This document shows, piece by piece, positions 9,533-19,058 of a DNA stretch of 64,000 bases (within the stretch, counting starts at the first letter, position 1; each line of letters begins with the position of its first letter). The notes below the pieces were generated by a model. It was not told the DNA's origin, made no database searches, and worked only from the letters and a program-made list of their open reading frames with translations. This stretch comes from Janthinobacterium sp. PC23-8 (GTDB lineage Bacteria > Pseudomonadota > Gammaproteobacteria > Burkholderiales > Burkholderiaceae_D): positions 776,407-840,406 of the forward strand of contig NZ_NJGY01000002.1 in NCBI RefSeq assembly GCF_002250505.1. The letters run 5' to 3'. Both the position numbers and the translations under genes were made by a program.

Positions 9533-10978
9533 CTACCTTGGGTGTGTGACGCGAAACCGTTCACTTGGATACGGATGAGTATTACGATAAGGTGGGATGT
9601 AGCGCTTCACTAACCGATTGAAACGCTCCCAAGACAGGCAATGTCGTTGGCTGCGACGCATTAATGTGTGCCGCCACGTTCGACAAATTTCCGTGCGAAA
9701 GCTGCATAGACGATGCGAGTTTCCGGGTACTGCGAAGTAGTTGAAATAGCCCTGCACGACCCGACCAAGCCATTTTCCAACAGCAGGTACATCATCGTGC
9801 ATTCTTTTCCTCAACTCCGCCCGGATTGCTTTTAGCGTTGCCCGCATTCGCTTCTTCACCGTCACACGCAGGATCGCAAACCAGCCTTGGCGGGTCTTCC
9901 CGCAACAGTGCGTGAAGCCCAGAAAGTCGAATGTTTCCGGCTTTCCTTCCCCCCGCAGCTTGCGCTGCTCCTGAGCATGGCGTCCGAATTCAATGAGTCG
10001 CGTCTTGTCTGGATGGAGCGCCAGTCCGAATTTCGCCATGCGTTCCCGCAGTGCGGCCAGAAACTGCCCGGCATCGTCCTTTCGCTCGAACCCGACCACA
10101 CTGTCATCGGCATACCGGACGATGATGATCCGTCCTGTCGCGTGTCGTTTTCTCCACTGATGCGCCCATAAATCGAGCACATAGTGGAGATAGATATTGG
10201 AAAGCAGCGGTGAAATCACCGCCCCTTGCGGACAGCCCTGCAAGGATTCGATACGCCTTCCATCCTCGATCACGCCCGCCTTGAGCCATTTGCCAATCAG
10301 CCGAAGTAGGCGCTGGTCAGCAATCCGATGCCCCAGAAATTGCATCATCCACTTGTGGTCGATGGTGTCAAAGAACGCCCGTATGTCCGCGTCCAGTATC
10401 CAGTTCACCCGATGGCTCTTGATCCCGACATCAAGCGCATCGAGCGCATCGTGCTGGCTGCGCCCCTGTCGGAATCCGTATGAGAATCCAAGAAATTCCT
10501 CTTCATAGATCGCGTTCAAGACCTTAACCACGGCCTGTTGCACGACCTTGTCCTCCAGTGCTGCAATTCCCAGCGGCCGCAACCTGCCGTCCGCCTTCGG
10601 GATGTACACGCGCCGCGAGGCTTGCGCACGATAGGCACCGGAATGTATTTCCCGATGCAATTCATGCACCCGTGTGTAAAGTAATTCCTCGTATTCTCCC
10701 CACGTCACTCCATCTACGCCTGCCGCCGCGTTCCGCTTCAGATCATAGAAACTTTCCACCAATAACGATGGCGTTACATGGTGGAGGAGTGCTGTGAATT
10801 TCATCCGCCCGCCCTTCTTGGCGGCTTCCCGTACGCGCTCAAGTCCCATCAACGCATTTTCCCGACTCTGAGTCCGGCATGCGGGAGGCTCTTGCGCGTT
10901 TCCCTCGGTTGCACCCCTTCCCTCCACCGTCTCCGCAGGCTTCCCCTTGTTCGACGGCTTCTTCGGTACTATGGGCAT
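9533..10978 (-). CDS. ltrA: Group II intron reverse transcriptase/maturase (LtrA family)
   Basis: A 481-residue protein that helps the intron RNA fold and splice and copies it during retrohoming. The RT catalytic box YADD is at residues 289-292 (IIIVRYADDSVVGF), with other RT blocks ILDADIRAFFDTIDH and QGCPQGAVISPLLSNIYL. A C-terminal group II maturase (X) region ends in RYIPPYRNTHPYPSERFRV. No HNH endonuclease domain follows, so mobility would rely on an En-minus route. The frame is open to 11332, but that extension covers the ribozyme domains; the ATG at 10976-10978 (MPIVPKKPSNKGK) matches the usual start of the family. Confidence 0.93.
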   Translation of the reverse strand: MPIVPKKPSNKGKPAETVEGRGATEGNAQEPPACRTQSRENALMGLERVREAAKKGGRMKFTALLHHVTPSLLVESFYDLKRNAAAGVDGVTWGEYEELLYTRVHELHREIHSGAYRAQASRRVYIPKADGRLRPLGIAALEDKVVQQAVVKVLNAIYEEEFLGFSYGFRQGRSQHDALDALDVGIKSHRVNWILDADIRAFFDTIDHKWMMQFLGHRIADQRLLRLIGKWLKAGVIEDGRRIESLQGCPQGAVISPLLSNIYLHYVLDLWAHQWRKRHATGRIIIVRYADDSVVGFERKDDAGQFLAALRERMAKFGLALHPDKTRLIEFGRHAQEQRKLRGEGKPETFDFLGFTHCCGKTRQGWFAILRVTVKKRMRATLKAIRAELRKRMHDDVPAVGKWLGRVVQGYFNYFAVPGNSHRLCSFRTEICRTWRHTLMRRSQRHCLSWERFNRLVKRYIPPYRNTHPYPSERFRVTHPR

Positions 10979-11361
10979 ATCCGACTTCTCAACAGCGTCG
11001 ATGGCGGCATTACGGCCACTGGCCTTTTCCACCCCGTCCGGCAACTTCCCGGGCACTGTTGAGATCTCCCAGCTTCTGTGCAGATTGCTTCCCGACATGC
11101 GCAGGTTCTCCGACCGCGCGGGATCAGAACATGACTTGCGATTGTCGCCATGCTCCATATTGCCTTCCGAGACAGTCAACGTCGTCGGCATCCCGATTCC
11201 TTGATTTCGCGGCTCAATGGCTGGCCTGTCGGTGTCCCCTGTCAACGCTTCGCCACACGCCTCACGACGTGTAACGCATGACTCGGGGTCAGAGTGATTC
11301 GCCATATCTTCCCTGTATTGAACTTTCATCAACTACAATCTGCCAGCTTATGCTGGCGCAC

Positions 11362-11380
11362 TGACTGTTCAGCCGTTATG
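11362..11380. repeat. Terminal inverted repeat, left end of IS
   Basis: TGACTGTTCAGCCGTTATG, read into the element. It is directly adjacent to the 5' end of the group II intron and overlaps the transposase stop codon. Confidence 0.85.
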
Positions 11381-12782
11381 CGGCTGGCTGGATAGGATTG
11401 CCGGCGAAGGCGCGCTGCAGGACGGTGAGCATGCCGTGCCCTTGCTTGCGCAGCGTATCGAGGCAGGAACGAATGACGCAGAAATGCTCGGCGCCAGCGA
11501 GCGTGCGGAAGCAGCCGGAGATTTTCTGTTTGACCTTGGGCATGCGCACGGCGCGCTCGCCAACATTGTTGGTGAACGGCACGGCCGGGTCGCTGATGAA
11601 GAGCAGAACCGCGTCGGCGTGCTGGCGGAAGCGGCGTAGCAAATTGGCCGCGACGGTTTGTTTGCTGCGGCCGCGTTGTCCGGCTTGTTGCGTGGTTTCG
11701 GGATGGATCGCTTCCCCCTCCCGCACCAAGGCGTCGTAGACAGTACGGAAGGCGGCAACCTCATTGGCGTCAAGCGTGCGCTGTTGGTGCCGGGCCGCCG
11801 TGCAGACCCGGTTGGCGCCGAGTAGCAACTGCATCATCGACTCGGGCCATTGCTGGCCGGTGACTTCCTTCACATAGACCAGTTCGCGCAACAAGTGGGC
11901 ATTGCATAAGGCATGGACCGAATCGTCAAGCCGCCAGTATGGCGCCCAGCAATCGTGCACCAGCACGCCAAGGCGGTTCGGCAGGATGCCATGCGCCTCG
12001 ATGGCCGCCATCCCCCGCTTGGCGTGTACGCCATACCAGGTCAGCGTGTCGTTGGCGGCGATGTGCAACCAGTGCAGTTTGCCAGCCACGCGCAGGCCCG
12101 ATTCGTCGGCGTTCAGGACCGGCGCTGCATGCAACCGGTCTGCAATGCAGTCCGCCGTCGCTTGCAGGGCCGCGCGCGCTTCGGCCACCCACGCCAGCAG
12201 CGTGGCCGGCGAGATCGTCAGGCCATACACATCGTGGATCAGTTCGGCGGCGCGCGCATACGGCAGCATTTGGCCTTGCGTCAAATGCACGCCCAAGGCG
12301 CGCACGTTGGGCCCGTATTGCACCAGTTCGGTAACGTCGTCGGGAAAGCTGCTGACATGGACCTGGCCGCAGCGGCAGGTCACTGCCAGCGTGCGGTGCT
12401 CGATGACGTCAAACACAGTGGCAGGCACGTCAATGATCTGGCGCCGCGCAGCCACCTCGGCCTGCTCCAGCGGCAGCGCGCTATAGCAACGCATGCACTG
12501 CTGCGGCAACGGATGATTGACCGTGTCGGTCGGTTTGGCAACGCGTTTGAGCGTTGTGCCCTTGTGACCGGCCTGACCGCCGGGCGGCTTGCCCGACGGC
12601 TCGCGCAACGAACTCGTCTTCTTGACCAAGCCATCGGACGATGGCGGCTTGCTCGAATTCTGGCTGGTCTTGCTGACCTTCGATTCCAGCGCATCGAGCC
12701 GTTCCCACAGCGACAACACGACGCTCTCAAGTTCACCGCGCGTGAGCGCAGAGAGGTCGGGAGGGGTGCGTTTTTTTGCCAT
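11376..12782 (-). CDS. IS66-family transposase
   Basis: A 468-residue transposase. The N-terminus has a leucine-rich coiled coil followed by SSKPPSSDG and the proline/glycine-rich stretch GKPPGGQAGHKG, then a zinc-binding region (CMRCYS, CRCGQVHVS). The DDE core shows NADESGLRV, HDCWAPYWR and NNVGERAVRMPKVKQKISG, which hold the expected catalytic acidic residues of IS66 TnpC. The frame is intact, so the enzyme may be functional. ATG at 12780-12782 (MAKKRTPPDL) is chosen; another ATG lies three codons upstream. Confidence 0.93.
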   Translation of the reverse strand: MAKKRTPPDLSALTRGELESVVLSLWERLDALESKVSKTSQNSSKPPSSDGLVKKTSSLREPSGKPPGGQAGHKGTTLKRVAKPTDTVNHPLPQQCMRCYSALPLEQAEVAARRQIIDVPATVFDVIEHRTLAVTCRCGQVHVSSFPDDVTELVQYGPNVRALGVHLTQGQMLPYARAAELIHDVYGLTISPATLLAWVAEARAALQATADCIADRLHAAPVLNADESGLRVAGKLHWLHIAANDTLTWYGVHAKRGMAAIEAHGILPNRLGVLVHDCWAPYWRLDDSVHALCNAHLLRELVYVKEVTGQQWPESMMQLLLGANRVCTAARHQQRTLDANEVAAFRTVYDALVREGEAIHPETTQQAGQRGRSKQTVAANLLRRFRQHADAVLLFISDPAVPFTNNVGERAVRMPKVKQKISGCFRTLAGAEHFCVIRSCLDTLRKQGHGMLTVLQRAFAGNPIQPAA

Positions 12783-12833
12783 AGCCAGCATGATGAACTT
12801 ATCCGCAACTGTTTACAACTTTTTTATTGCTGC

Positions 12834-12852
12834 CATAGCTGCTGAACAGTCA
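12834..12852. repeat. Terminal inverted repeat, right end of IS
   Basis: The minus strand reads TGACTGTTCAGCAGCTATG into the element; the first 12 bases are identical to the left repeat. The downstream flank starts CAAGATTC. Confidence 0.85.
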
Positions 12853-12881
12853 CAAGATTCTTATATTGATGGAGGTGATCG

Positions 12882-13680
12882 ATGAATGAGCACTCAATAA
12901 CCAACGGACGACGACGGGTCCTCGTGTCGGGTGCGAGCATTGCAGGTCTGACAATCGCCTGTTGGCTGAACCGCTTCGGATTCGACGTCACAGTGGTGGA
13001 GCGGGCTGCGACCGTGCGGTCGAGGTCGCCGAGCGGATGGGCATCCTGCCGATGCTGCGGAACGCGCACATTCAGTCCAGGCGCATTACTTTCCTGCATC
13101 CGGATGGAAGCGTTGCCGGTGCCATCCGGCCCGAAGAACTGACGGGTGGCGACGAACAGCGCGACATCGAACTGCCGCGTGGCGATCTCACCGATATCCT
13201 GTATGGCCTGACGCAGGACGGCTCAATCCGCTACCAGTTCAACGATTCGATTGCGTCCCTCAGCGACGACGGCACGGGCGTGAGCGTGAGCGTCGAAAGC
13301 GGCGCGGCCGGATACTACGACGTAGTCGTCGGCGCCGACGGCATCCACTCCCGTGCCCGGCGCGTGGTCTTCGGACCGGAGCAGCCCTTCAGCCATTACC
13401 TCGGCTACTGCTACAACGGCTTCTCGACGCCCAACTGGACGGCGCGAAGCAGCACCGCCTGATCACGGAGAAGTTCGCCGGCATCGGATGGGAAGTGCCA
13501 AGGCTGGTCGACGCGATGCTGCATACCGACGACCTGTACTACGACGTCGTGAGCCAGATACGACCTATATCCTTTCCGGCGAGCTGGCAACTTGCAGCTG
13601 TCCCTCTGATACATTCGCGCGCCACGAATTCTTGATGCGCCCTTATGCCGAGGCCAACCAGGATCTTGCAGCGAAGGAGG
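12882..13680 (+). pseudogene. Decayed FAD-dependent monooxygenase (TetX-like)
   Basis: It begins with a good Shine-Dalgarno (GGAGG) and an intact Rossmann start, VLVSGASIAGLTIACWLNRFG. Homology then jumps frame near 13020 with loss of the segment after VVERAATVR, continues as VEVAERMGILPML to VVVGADGIHSRARRVVFG, jumps again near 13435 (after NGFSTPNW), and ends with an isolated C-terminal scrap YILSGELATCS...MRPYAEANQDL in the first frame. At least three frame changes plus deletions mean no enzyme is made. It lies directly beside the IS right end. An intact monooxygenase of the same general family lies at 16873-18009. Confidence 0.8.
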
Positions 13681-14110
13681 GGCATTTCTGCTGCCGCTTG
13701 CACTGGGCGATATCGACGTGCGTGATCGGGCGCTGGCCAGCTTGGGTTCGGCCGATGCCTTTCGCGGTGATCGCATTACATCCGGGCTTCCCGTATTGGA
13801 CAACAGTCCCGATCGAAGCAGCAAGGCTCGGATGAGTGCTCGTGTTCCTGGCAAGCTCTTCAAGATAAGCTCGTAGCGCTTCGCCTGGCGTGAGAGCTGG
13901 GTCGCGCGAACGGCTGGTCTCCGCCAGCGACAAGAAACGCTCATTGCCCGTAGCGGCCAAAGGTGCCTCACGTGTGGGAAAGCGACGATAAAGCGTACCG
14001 ATACCGACGTCTGCGCGCTTGGCAACTCCCTCCAGCGGAACACCCGCTCCTTTTTCCAGGAAAAACTCCTCGGCTATTGGCACAGGTGTATTCGAACAGA
14101 TGCAAGACCG
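13643..14110 (-). pseudogene. TetR-family regulator remnant
   Basis: The minus strand encodes VAKRADVGIGTLYRRFPTRE, the end of a TetR helix-turn-helix, then an all-helical ligand-domain stretch (ALTPGEALRAYLEELARNTS) that becomes unrelated after VVQYGKPGCNAITAKGIGR. The first DNA-binding helix and a start codon are missing. It is convergent with the broken monooxygenase, so both are probably remains of one regulator/oxygenase unit. Confidence 0.65.
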
Positions 14111-14241
14111 GCTGCGCGAACAATGGCGTGTACGTATTGGACGAGCAAGTACGCCAAGTGCAGCAGTACCCCGCGTGGCCAATGAAGCCAATGGCATCAT
14201 TGGCCATGCGCTGCAAAACCTGGAAAAAGTGCTGGCGGCGC

Positions 14242-15858
14242 TTACCGAAGTCGATTTGCCGCACCGACTGGTATCCGCCGCGCAGGCGCCAGCACGGCCG
14301 CAGACGTGTCGACTACCGTGAAGCGACTCACCTGCGCCAGCAACGCCTGCGCCTGTTCGCGCATGCTGGCGGCGGCGGCGGCGGCCTGTTCGACCAGCGC
14401 GGCATTCTGCTGGGTCATCTCGTCCATCTGGCCGATGGCCATGTTGACCTGCTCGATGCCCTCGCTTTGCTGCTCGCTGGCGAGCGTGATCTCGCCCATG
14501 ATCTCGGCCACCTTGCGCACGCTCTCGACCACCTCGCTCATGGTCTGGCCGGCGTGGTCGACCAGCCGGCCGCCCTCGTCAACCTTGTCGACCGAGTCGT
14601 TGATCAGCGTCTTGATCTCCTTGGCCGCCGAGGCCGAACGCTGGGCCAGGTTGCGCACCTCGGACGCCACCACCGCGAAACCGCGGCCCTGCTCGCCGGC
14701 GCGCGCCGCCTCGACGGCGGCATTGAGTGCCAGGATATTGGTCTGGAAGGCGATGCCGTCGATGACGCCGATGATGTCGGCGATCTTGCCGGAACTGGCC
14801 TTGATCGAGCCCATGGTCTCGACCACCTTGCCGACCACGGCCCCGCCGCGCACGGCGATGCCGCTGGCAGTGACCACCAGCTCGTTGGCGTGGCGGGCAT
14901 TGTCGGCGTTCTGCCGCACGGTACTGGTCAGTTCCTCCATCGAACTGGCCGTTTCCTCGAGCGCGCCGGCCTGCGCTTCGGTGCGGGCCGACAGGTCGGC
15001 GTTGCCGCTGGCGATCTCCTGGGCCGCCACGGTGATGGTGTCGGTCGACAGGCGCACGTCGCCAACCAGCTGCGACAGGCTGCCGTTCATCTCGCCCAGC
15101 GCGTCGAGCAACTGGCCGGTTTCGTCGCGCGCCCGGTTCTCCACGCGCGAGGTCAGGTCGCCGGCGGCCACGCGGCGCGCCAGCGCCACCGCGCGTTCGA
15201 GCGGCTGCACGATCGAGCGGCCCAGCGCGATGGCCAGCGTGCTGCCCAGCAGCAGGATCACTGCGCCAAGTGCGAGCATCAGATTGCGGCTGGCGACGTT
15301 GATTTGCTCGATCTCCTCCGTGGCCTCATCGATCTGGCGACGCTGCTCGGCCAGCAGCGCTTCGGCCACGGCCAGGAAGGCGACGCTGACCGGGGTGTAA
15401 TGGTCGCGCATTTGCCGTTGCGCCTCCTCGACCTTGCCGGCCTTCTTGAGCGCCAGGATGGCATCGCGCGCGCCCAGGAAATCCTTGCGGCGTGCGCCCA
15501 GTTCGGCGTACAACTTCTTCTCGACGTCGCTGTCCATCCTCGCCTCGACCTGCTTTTGCAGTACGCTGGAGGCGGCCGACGAAGCCTTTATGGCGGCGGC
15601 AAAATAGTCGCCCAAGCTGGCGTCGGTGCTGACGATGATGGCAGTGGTGCGCGGGACCGCCGCGTACATGTAGCGATACCATTCCTGCAGATAGCGCTCG
15701 GTGGCCATCGGCTCCTCAATCATGCGGTGGGTAGCAGCCGCCACACCGCTCAGGCGCGTGATGCTGACCGCGATCGCGATCACCGACAGTAACAGAATGC
15801 TGGCAAAACCTAAGGCGAGACGCCGTTTGACGCTGATGTTGCTGAATATTTCAATCAT
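14242..15858 (-). CDS. Methyl-accepting chemotaxis protein
   Basis: A 538-residue receptor: TM1 at about 11-31 ([20 protein letters not shown]), a periplasmic four-helix-bundle-type sensor to about 185, TM2 ([21 protein letters not shown]), HAMP, then the signalling coiled coil with tip [20 protein letters not shown]. It is close to the receptor at 429-2018 in the signalling domain but distinct in the sensor. No CheR pentapeptide at the end (GAANRLR). The ATG start sits just upstream of TM1; the 5' flank 15859-15990 is AT-rich and likely holds the promoter. Confidence 0.93.
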   Translation of the reverse strand: MIEIFSNISVKRRLALGFASILLLSVIAIAVSITRLSGVAAATHRMIEEPMATERYLQEWYRYMYAAVPRTTAIIVSTDASLGDYFAAAIKASSAASSVLQKQVEARMDSDVEKKLYAELGARRKDFLGARDAILALKKAGKVEEAQRQMRDHYTPVSVAFLAVAEALLAEQRRQIDEATEEIEQINVASRNLMLALGAVILLLGSTLAIALGRSIVQPLERAVALARRVAAGDLTSRVENRARDETGQLLDALGEMNGSLSQLVGDVRLSTDTITVAAQEIASGNADLSARTEAQAGALEETASSMEELTSTVRQNADNARHANELVVTASGIAVRGGAVVGKVVETMGSIKASSGKIADIIGVIDGIAFQTNILALNAAVEAARAGEQGRGFAVVASEVRNLAQRSASAAKEIKTLINDSVDKVDEGGRLVDHAGQTMSEVVESVRKVAEIMGEITLASEQQSEGIEQVNMAIGQMDEMTQQNAALVEQAAAAAASMREQAQALLAQVSRFTVVDTSAAVLAPARRIPVGAANRLR

Positions 15859-16872
15859 GCTGGAACTCCCGGGTAAAACACGCCACGCCCGCGCGGCAAG
15901 GCCATCATCTTATCTCGAAAATCAATTAAAATGAGAAATTTGTTAATTATAAATAAAAAAATGATTATTTCGTTAGCTAAAGCTAACAGATGCGGCGAAA
16001 ATCACTCCGGCTCGACAGCATGCTGGTCACCTTGTTCGTGAACACTTTAGGATTTGGCAGGGGTTCGAAGCCCGGCTATGCGCTCCTCTCCAAATCGCTA
16101 CGCGAAACCCCGGCCTTCGGGCCGGGCTATTCTCTGCGCTCAAGCCTGAAGGCGGGATGTCAACCGGAGTCAGATTTAAATGTGTGAATGCATATTTTCA
16201 GAAACGGGAGAGTTATAAATTAGTTATTATTTTCAACAGCTTACCGAATTTGGAAAGCAATTACGTCAACTGGGATGCAAGGAAAGGAAATGTGCCACTT
16301 CCTGGGCGCCGAAAATCGACATCAATTCGCATCGTCAGCGTCTTATCGATACGATCCGAAATACGCAAAATAGCTCCATCGCAGCCGCGTGATAGCGATG
16401 CGCGCCTGCTTGTTGAATGGCCGCTTGTGCAGCGGCGAAGCGGGCGGCGATGCGCCGTACAGGTGGCCACTGCTTACGCATCGCTAGGGCGCGTCGAGCA
16501 GGGCTACGTTGAGCCGATAGGCCACATTCGCGCCGCACATGCGACAGGCGATTTCCAGTATGTCGCCATCACCGGGCAGCATTTGTTGGCGCCGATCTGA
16601 TGCACGATGCTGTGCCGCTGACAGCTTGCAATGCATCAGGGATGCACAGAGTCCCAAACCAGCTTGAGCGGTAGACCCGGGGGGAGATGTAGGCGGCACC
16701 GGTCGACCTCCGAGCGGCGTGCCGCCACGCCCTCACATGGGTCAATGTCGCACTTGGCCAACTGCGTGGTGATCGCCTGACCGGATAATCGCAAGCCTGA
16801 GCGGAATATCGAACAGGCCGCGGCAACGCCGCCAGCCCGGTAAACGCGGACGGCTTTGCGGTTCCGGCGGGA
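15859..16872. other. Intergenic region with decayed sequence, no confident gene
   Basis: The first 130 bases are AT-rich. 16109-16126 forms a strong CCCGGCC-TTCG-GGCCGGG hairpin without a U-tract. The minus strand between about 16250 and 16800 has short protein-like pieces in shifting frames (ILEIACRMCGANVAYRL; LRLSGQAITTQLAKCDIDP), suggesting a dead gene or transposase relic that I cannot name. Confidence 0.4.
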
Positions 16873-18009
16873 TCACCCTGGAAGGGGCGCTTGCCCCTGT
16901 AGCATCGCGGCCAGTGCCACGGCTGGGGCGGCGCCGCCCAGCAGCGCGTGCAGTGCGGCCCCTTCAGCCGCAGCTGCGGCACTGCGCGGGAACATGGCTT
17001 GCTCGTACGCGGCAAGCGCCGCCTCAACGTCGTCTCGATGGGCCACCAGGGCCAGCCCGAGTTCGGCGCCATCGAGCAAGGCCAGGTTGGCGCCTTCGCC
17101 GTTGGGCATAGCCAGGTGGGCGGCGTCGCCGAGCAGCGTGACGCCCGGAACGCGCGCCCAGCGATGCTCTGCCGGCAACGCATAGATCGGGCGAAACAAA
17201 GGCGGCGTGTCACTGTCGGTGATCAGCGCCTTGAGAGCCGGTGCCCACCCGGCGAATTCCTGCGCGACGCGCGCGCACCCAGCACCCGCGTCGCTGAAAT
17301 CGATGGCCGCAAACCAGGCTTCGGGCCGCGTGAGCATGACATATGTGTGCAAGGTCTCGCCACGCTCCCGGTGCGCCGCGATGGTTCCGTGCTGGCCAGG
17401 CGCGATCATCGCGCCGTTACCGACCAATGCGGCGCTGGCCGGGTGGCGGATCGCTGCATCGAACAGCCACGTCTCTATATAAGCCAGGCCTGCATAGGCT
17501 GGCGTGGCCTCGGACAGCAGCGGTCGCACACGTGACCACGCGCCGTCCGCGCCCACCAGCACGCGAGTCGCGACGGTCATACCATCGGCAAACGTGACTT
17601 CGTGTCTGCCGGCGTCGAGCGAGCGTACTGCGGTGACCTTTTGGCCCCACTGGACGGTGCCGGCCGGGAGGGAGTCGAGCAGCATCTGGCGCAGTTCGCC
17701 ACGCTGCACTTCGGGCCGTCCACCTGCACCGTCGTCTGACTGGTCGAGCAGTACCGTGCCGTCATAGTCCAGCACGTAGCTTGCCTGCCGGCCGGGCAGG
17801 ATCAAGTCCTGGAACGCGTCCAGCAGCCCGGCGGCCCGGAGCGCCACCTGGCCATTCTCCGCATGGATGTCGAGCATTCCGCCTTGGCTGCGCGCCGAGG
17901 GTGAAGATTCTGCTTCATACACCACGGCCACGATGCCGTGCAGGTGCAAAACGCGGGCGAGCAGCAAGCCCCCCAGGCCCGCGCCGATGATGGTGATTGG
18001 ATCATGCAT
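16873..18009 (-). CDS. FAD-dependent monooxygenase (TetX/PHBH-like flavoprotein)
   Basis: A 378-residue class A flavoprotein monooxygenase. It has the FAD-binding GxGxxG near residue 8 (IIGAGLGGLLLARVL), the DG motif VLVGADGAWSRVR near 150 and the GD motif LLGDAAHLAMPNGEGANLA near 296. The closest named group by motif is the TetX-like tetracycline-inactivating enzymes, but many relatives act on other aromatics, so the substrate is open. The start at 18009 is chosen because AGAGGA precedes it. It is divergent from a TetR regulator across a 68-bp gap with two palindromes; that layout matches drug-inducible tetX/tetR pairs and suggests repression by the neighbour. Confidence 0.85.
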   Translation of the reverse strand: MHDPITIIGAGLGGLLLARVLHLHGIVAVVYEAESSPSARSQGGMLDIHAENGQVALRAAGLLDAFQDLILPGRQASYVLDYDGTVLLDQSDDGAGGRPEVQRGELRQMLLDSLPAGTVQWGQKVTAVRSLDAGRHEVTFADGMTVATRVLVGADGAWSRVRPLLSEATPAYAGLAYIETWLFDAAIRHPASAALVGNGAMIAPGQHGTIAAHRERGETLHTYVMLTRPEAWFAAIDFSDAGAGCARVAQEFAGWAPALKALITDSDTPPLFRPIYALPAEHRWARVPGVTLLGDAAHLAMPNGEGANLALLDGAELGLALVAHRDDVEAALAAYEQAMFPRSAAAAAEGAALHALLGGAAPAVALAAMLQGQAPLPG

Positions 18010-18023
18010 GTTTTCCTCTTTTA

Positions 18024-18038
18024 TGGAACGTCGTTCCA
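18024..18038. promoter_or_regulatory. Palindromic operator 1 for the divergent TetR
   Basis: TGGAACGTCGTTCCA, a perfect 15-bp palindrome centred on 18031, 15 bp upstream of the monooxygenase start. It is the expected form and position of a TetR-family operator. Confidence 0.75.
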
Positions 18039-18044
18039 ATATCT

Positions 18045-18059
18045 TGGAACATTATTCCA
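18045..18059. promoter_or_regulatory. Palindromic operator 2 for the divergent TetR
   Basis: TGGAACATTATTCCA has the same TGGAA/TTCCA half-sites as operator 1. Its centre at 18052 is 21 bp away, two helical turns, so both sites face the same side of the DNA. It ends 18 bp before the regulator start, fitting autoregulation. Confidence 0.75.
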
Positions 18060-18077
18060 TATGTGTCAAGATGCGGC

Positions 18078-18764
18078 ATGACTACTCCGCCAACCCGTCC
18101 CCCAACCACCCGCGTGCGCCGCACAGCGTCCCTGTCACGCGAACAGATCGTCGACGCCGCCATCCACCTGCTCGACAGGGGCGGCGAAGCCGGGCTGACA
18201 TTCCGCACGCTGTCCGAGCAACTGGCCACTGGTCCCGGCGCGCTGTACGGGCACATCGCCAACAAGCATGACCTGGTCGCTGCGGCATGCGAAGCTGTGA
18301 TCGCCCGCACGGTAAACGTGCAGGCAAGCGACGCGTCACCGCAGGACACCGTGCGCGCAGTCGCACTGGCCATGTTCGACGCGCTGGACGCCCACCCGTG
18401 GGTCGGCCCGGCCTTGACTTGGTCGGCAGGACAGTTGACGATGGTGCGTATCATCGAGCAAATTGGCCAGCAGGTCGTCGCATTGGGCGTGCCGGCAGCG
18501 GCGCGGTGGGCGACGGTGACCGCGCTGCTGAACTACATCCTCGGCGTGGGCGGGCAAAACGCCGGCAACAGCAAGACCGCGCAGAAGCTCGGCGCCAATC
18601 GAGAGGATCTGCTGGCGTCCCTGGCGACAGCATGGTCGGCGCTCGATGCGCACGCGTATCCGTTCGTGCGCAGCGTCGTGACGCAGATGCGCGTGCACGA
18701 CGACCGCGCCGATTTCCTCTTCGGGATCAACTTGATCCTGGCAGGCATCAAGTCCCAACACTGA
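18078..18764 (+). CDS. TetR-family transcriptional regulator
   Basis: A 228-residue repressor. The N-terminal helix-turn-helix spans about residues 20-65 (SREQIVDAAIHLLDRGG, FRTLSEQLATGPGALYGHIANKHDL), followed by a helical ligand-binding/dimer domain of the TetR C-terminal type. The ATG at 18078 is preferred; an upstream extension would read through both operators. It probably represses the divergent flavin monooxygenase and itself through the two TGGAA-N5-TTCCA palindromes, with release by the monooxygenase substrate. That is inference from layout. Confidence 0.9.
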   Translation: MTTPPTRPPTTRVRRTASLSREQIVDAAIHLLDRGGEAGLTFRTLSEQLATGPGALYGHIANKHDLVAAACEAVIARTVNVQASDASPQDTVRAVALAMFDALDAHPWVGPALTWSAGQLTMVRIIEQIGQQVVALGVPAAARWATVTALLNYILGVGGQNAGNSKTAQKLGANREDLLASLATAWSALDAHAYPFVRSVVTQMRVHDDRADFLFGINLILAGIKSQH

Positions 18765-18836
18765 GCGCACCCATGGCGCCATCTTTGCCAAGCCGGGCCC
18801 CCCGGAGCGCTTCAACTTTGGCGCCGATCCAGTCGA

Positions 18837-19026
18837 CGTTGTCTTCTATCGTTCGAGGATTTGATTACTACCTGGAAGTCGACCGGAATTCCAAACGTTG
18901 CCGTGTTTGTCAATATCAAGGAGAACTTCTGGCCGGATGCGATAGGCAACCTCGCCCATGCGTTGAGTCCAGCACGTGAACTGGGGAAGGTTTGCACAGA
19001 TGCCAAGGGAGTGAGCCCCCGATGAT
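18837..19026 (+). pseudogene. C-terminal scrap of a saccharopine-dehydrogenase-like protein
   Basis: One plus-strand frame reads LSFEDLITTWKSTGIPNVAVF, then FWPDAIGNLAHALSPARELG and a stop. STGIPNV followed by a short C-terminal segment resembles the end of NAD(P)-binding saccharopine-dehydrogenase-like proteins. The N-terminal Rossmann part is absent, so this is a relic. Attribution is from memory of the family and is tentative. Confidence 0.35.
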
Positions 19027-19058
19027 GTGCAAGCTGGCGGAGTCCCCGTACTTCCGGG

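Larger units (their letters stand above)
9460..11361 (-). mobile_element. Complete group II intron with maturase
   Basis: A 1.9-kb retroelement read on the minus strand. The 5' end at 11361 has the group II consensus GTGCG, followed by a hairpin typical of domain I. The RT/maturase ORF occupies the domain IV position, and domains V and VI follow directly after its stop. The 3' end is placed at 9460 (...CCGCGAC) from the domain VI branch-point geometry. All expected parts are present, so the intron may be active. Its 5' end abuts the terminal inverted repeat of the neighbouring IS element with no base between. Confidence 0.85.
11362..12852 (-). mobile_element. IS66-family (ISBst12-like) insertion sequence
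   Basis: A 1.49-kb element with a single transposase gene, as in the ISBst12 subgroup that lacks tnpA/tnpB. The outer ends carry terminal inverted repeats: TGACTGTTCAGCCGTTATG at the low end and TGACTGTTCAGCAGCTATG (minus strand) at the high end, 17 of 19 matching. No clean 8-bp target duplication is visible: the right flank CAAGATTC does not match the sequence beyond the intron (CAATTATG) or the intron end itself. Confidence 0.85.

Noticed and set aside
10978-11332. N-terminal extension of the maturase frame
   Set aside because: Covers the ribozyme domains I-III and has no RT-family match.
16050-16100. GGGGTTCGAAGCCC resembling a tRNA T-arm
   Set aside because: No acceptor, D or anticodon arms can be folded around it.
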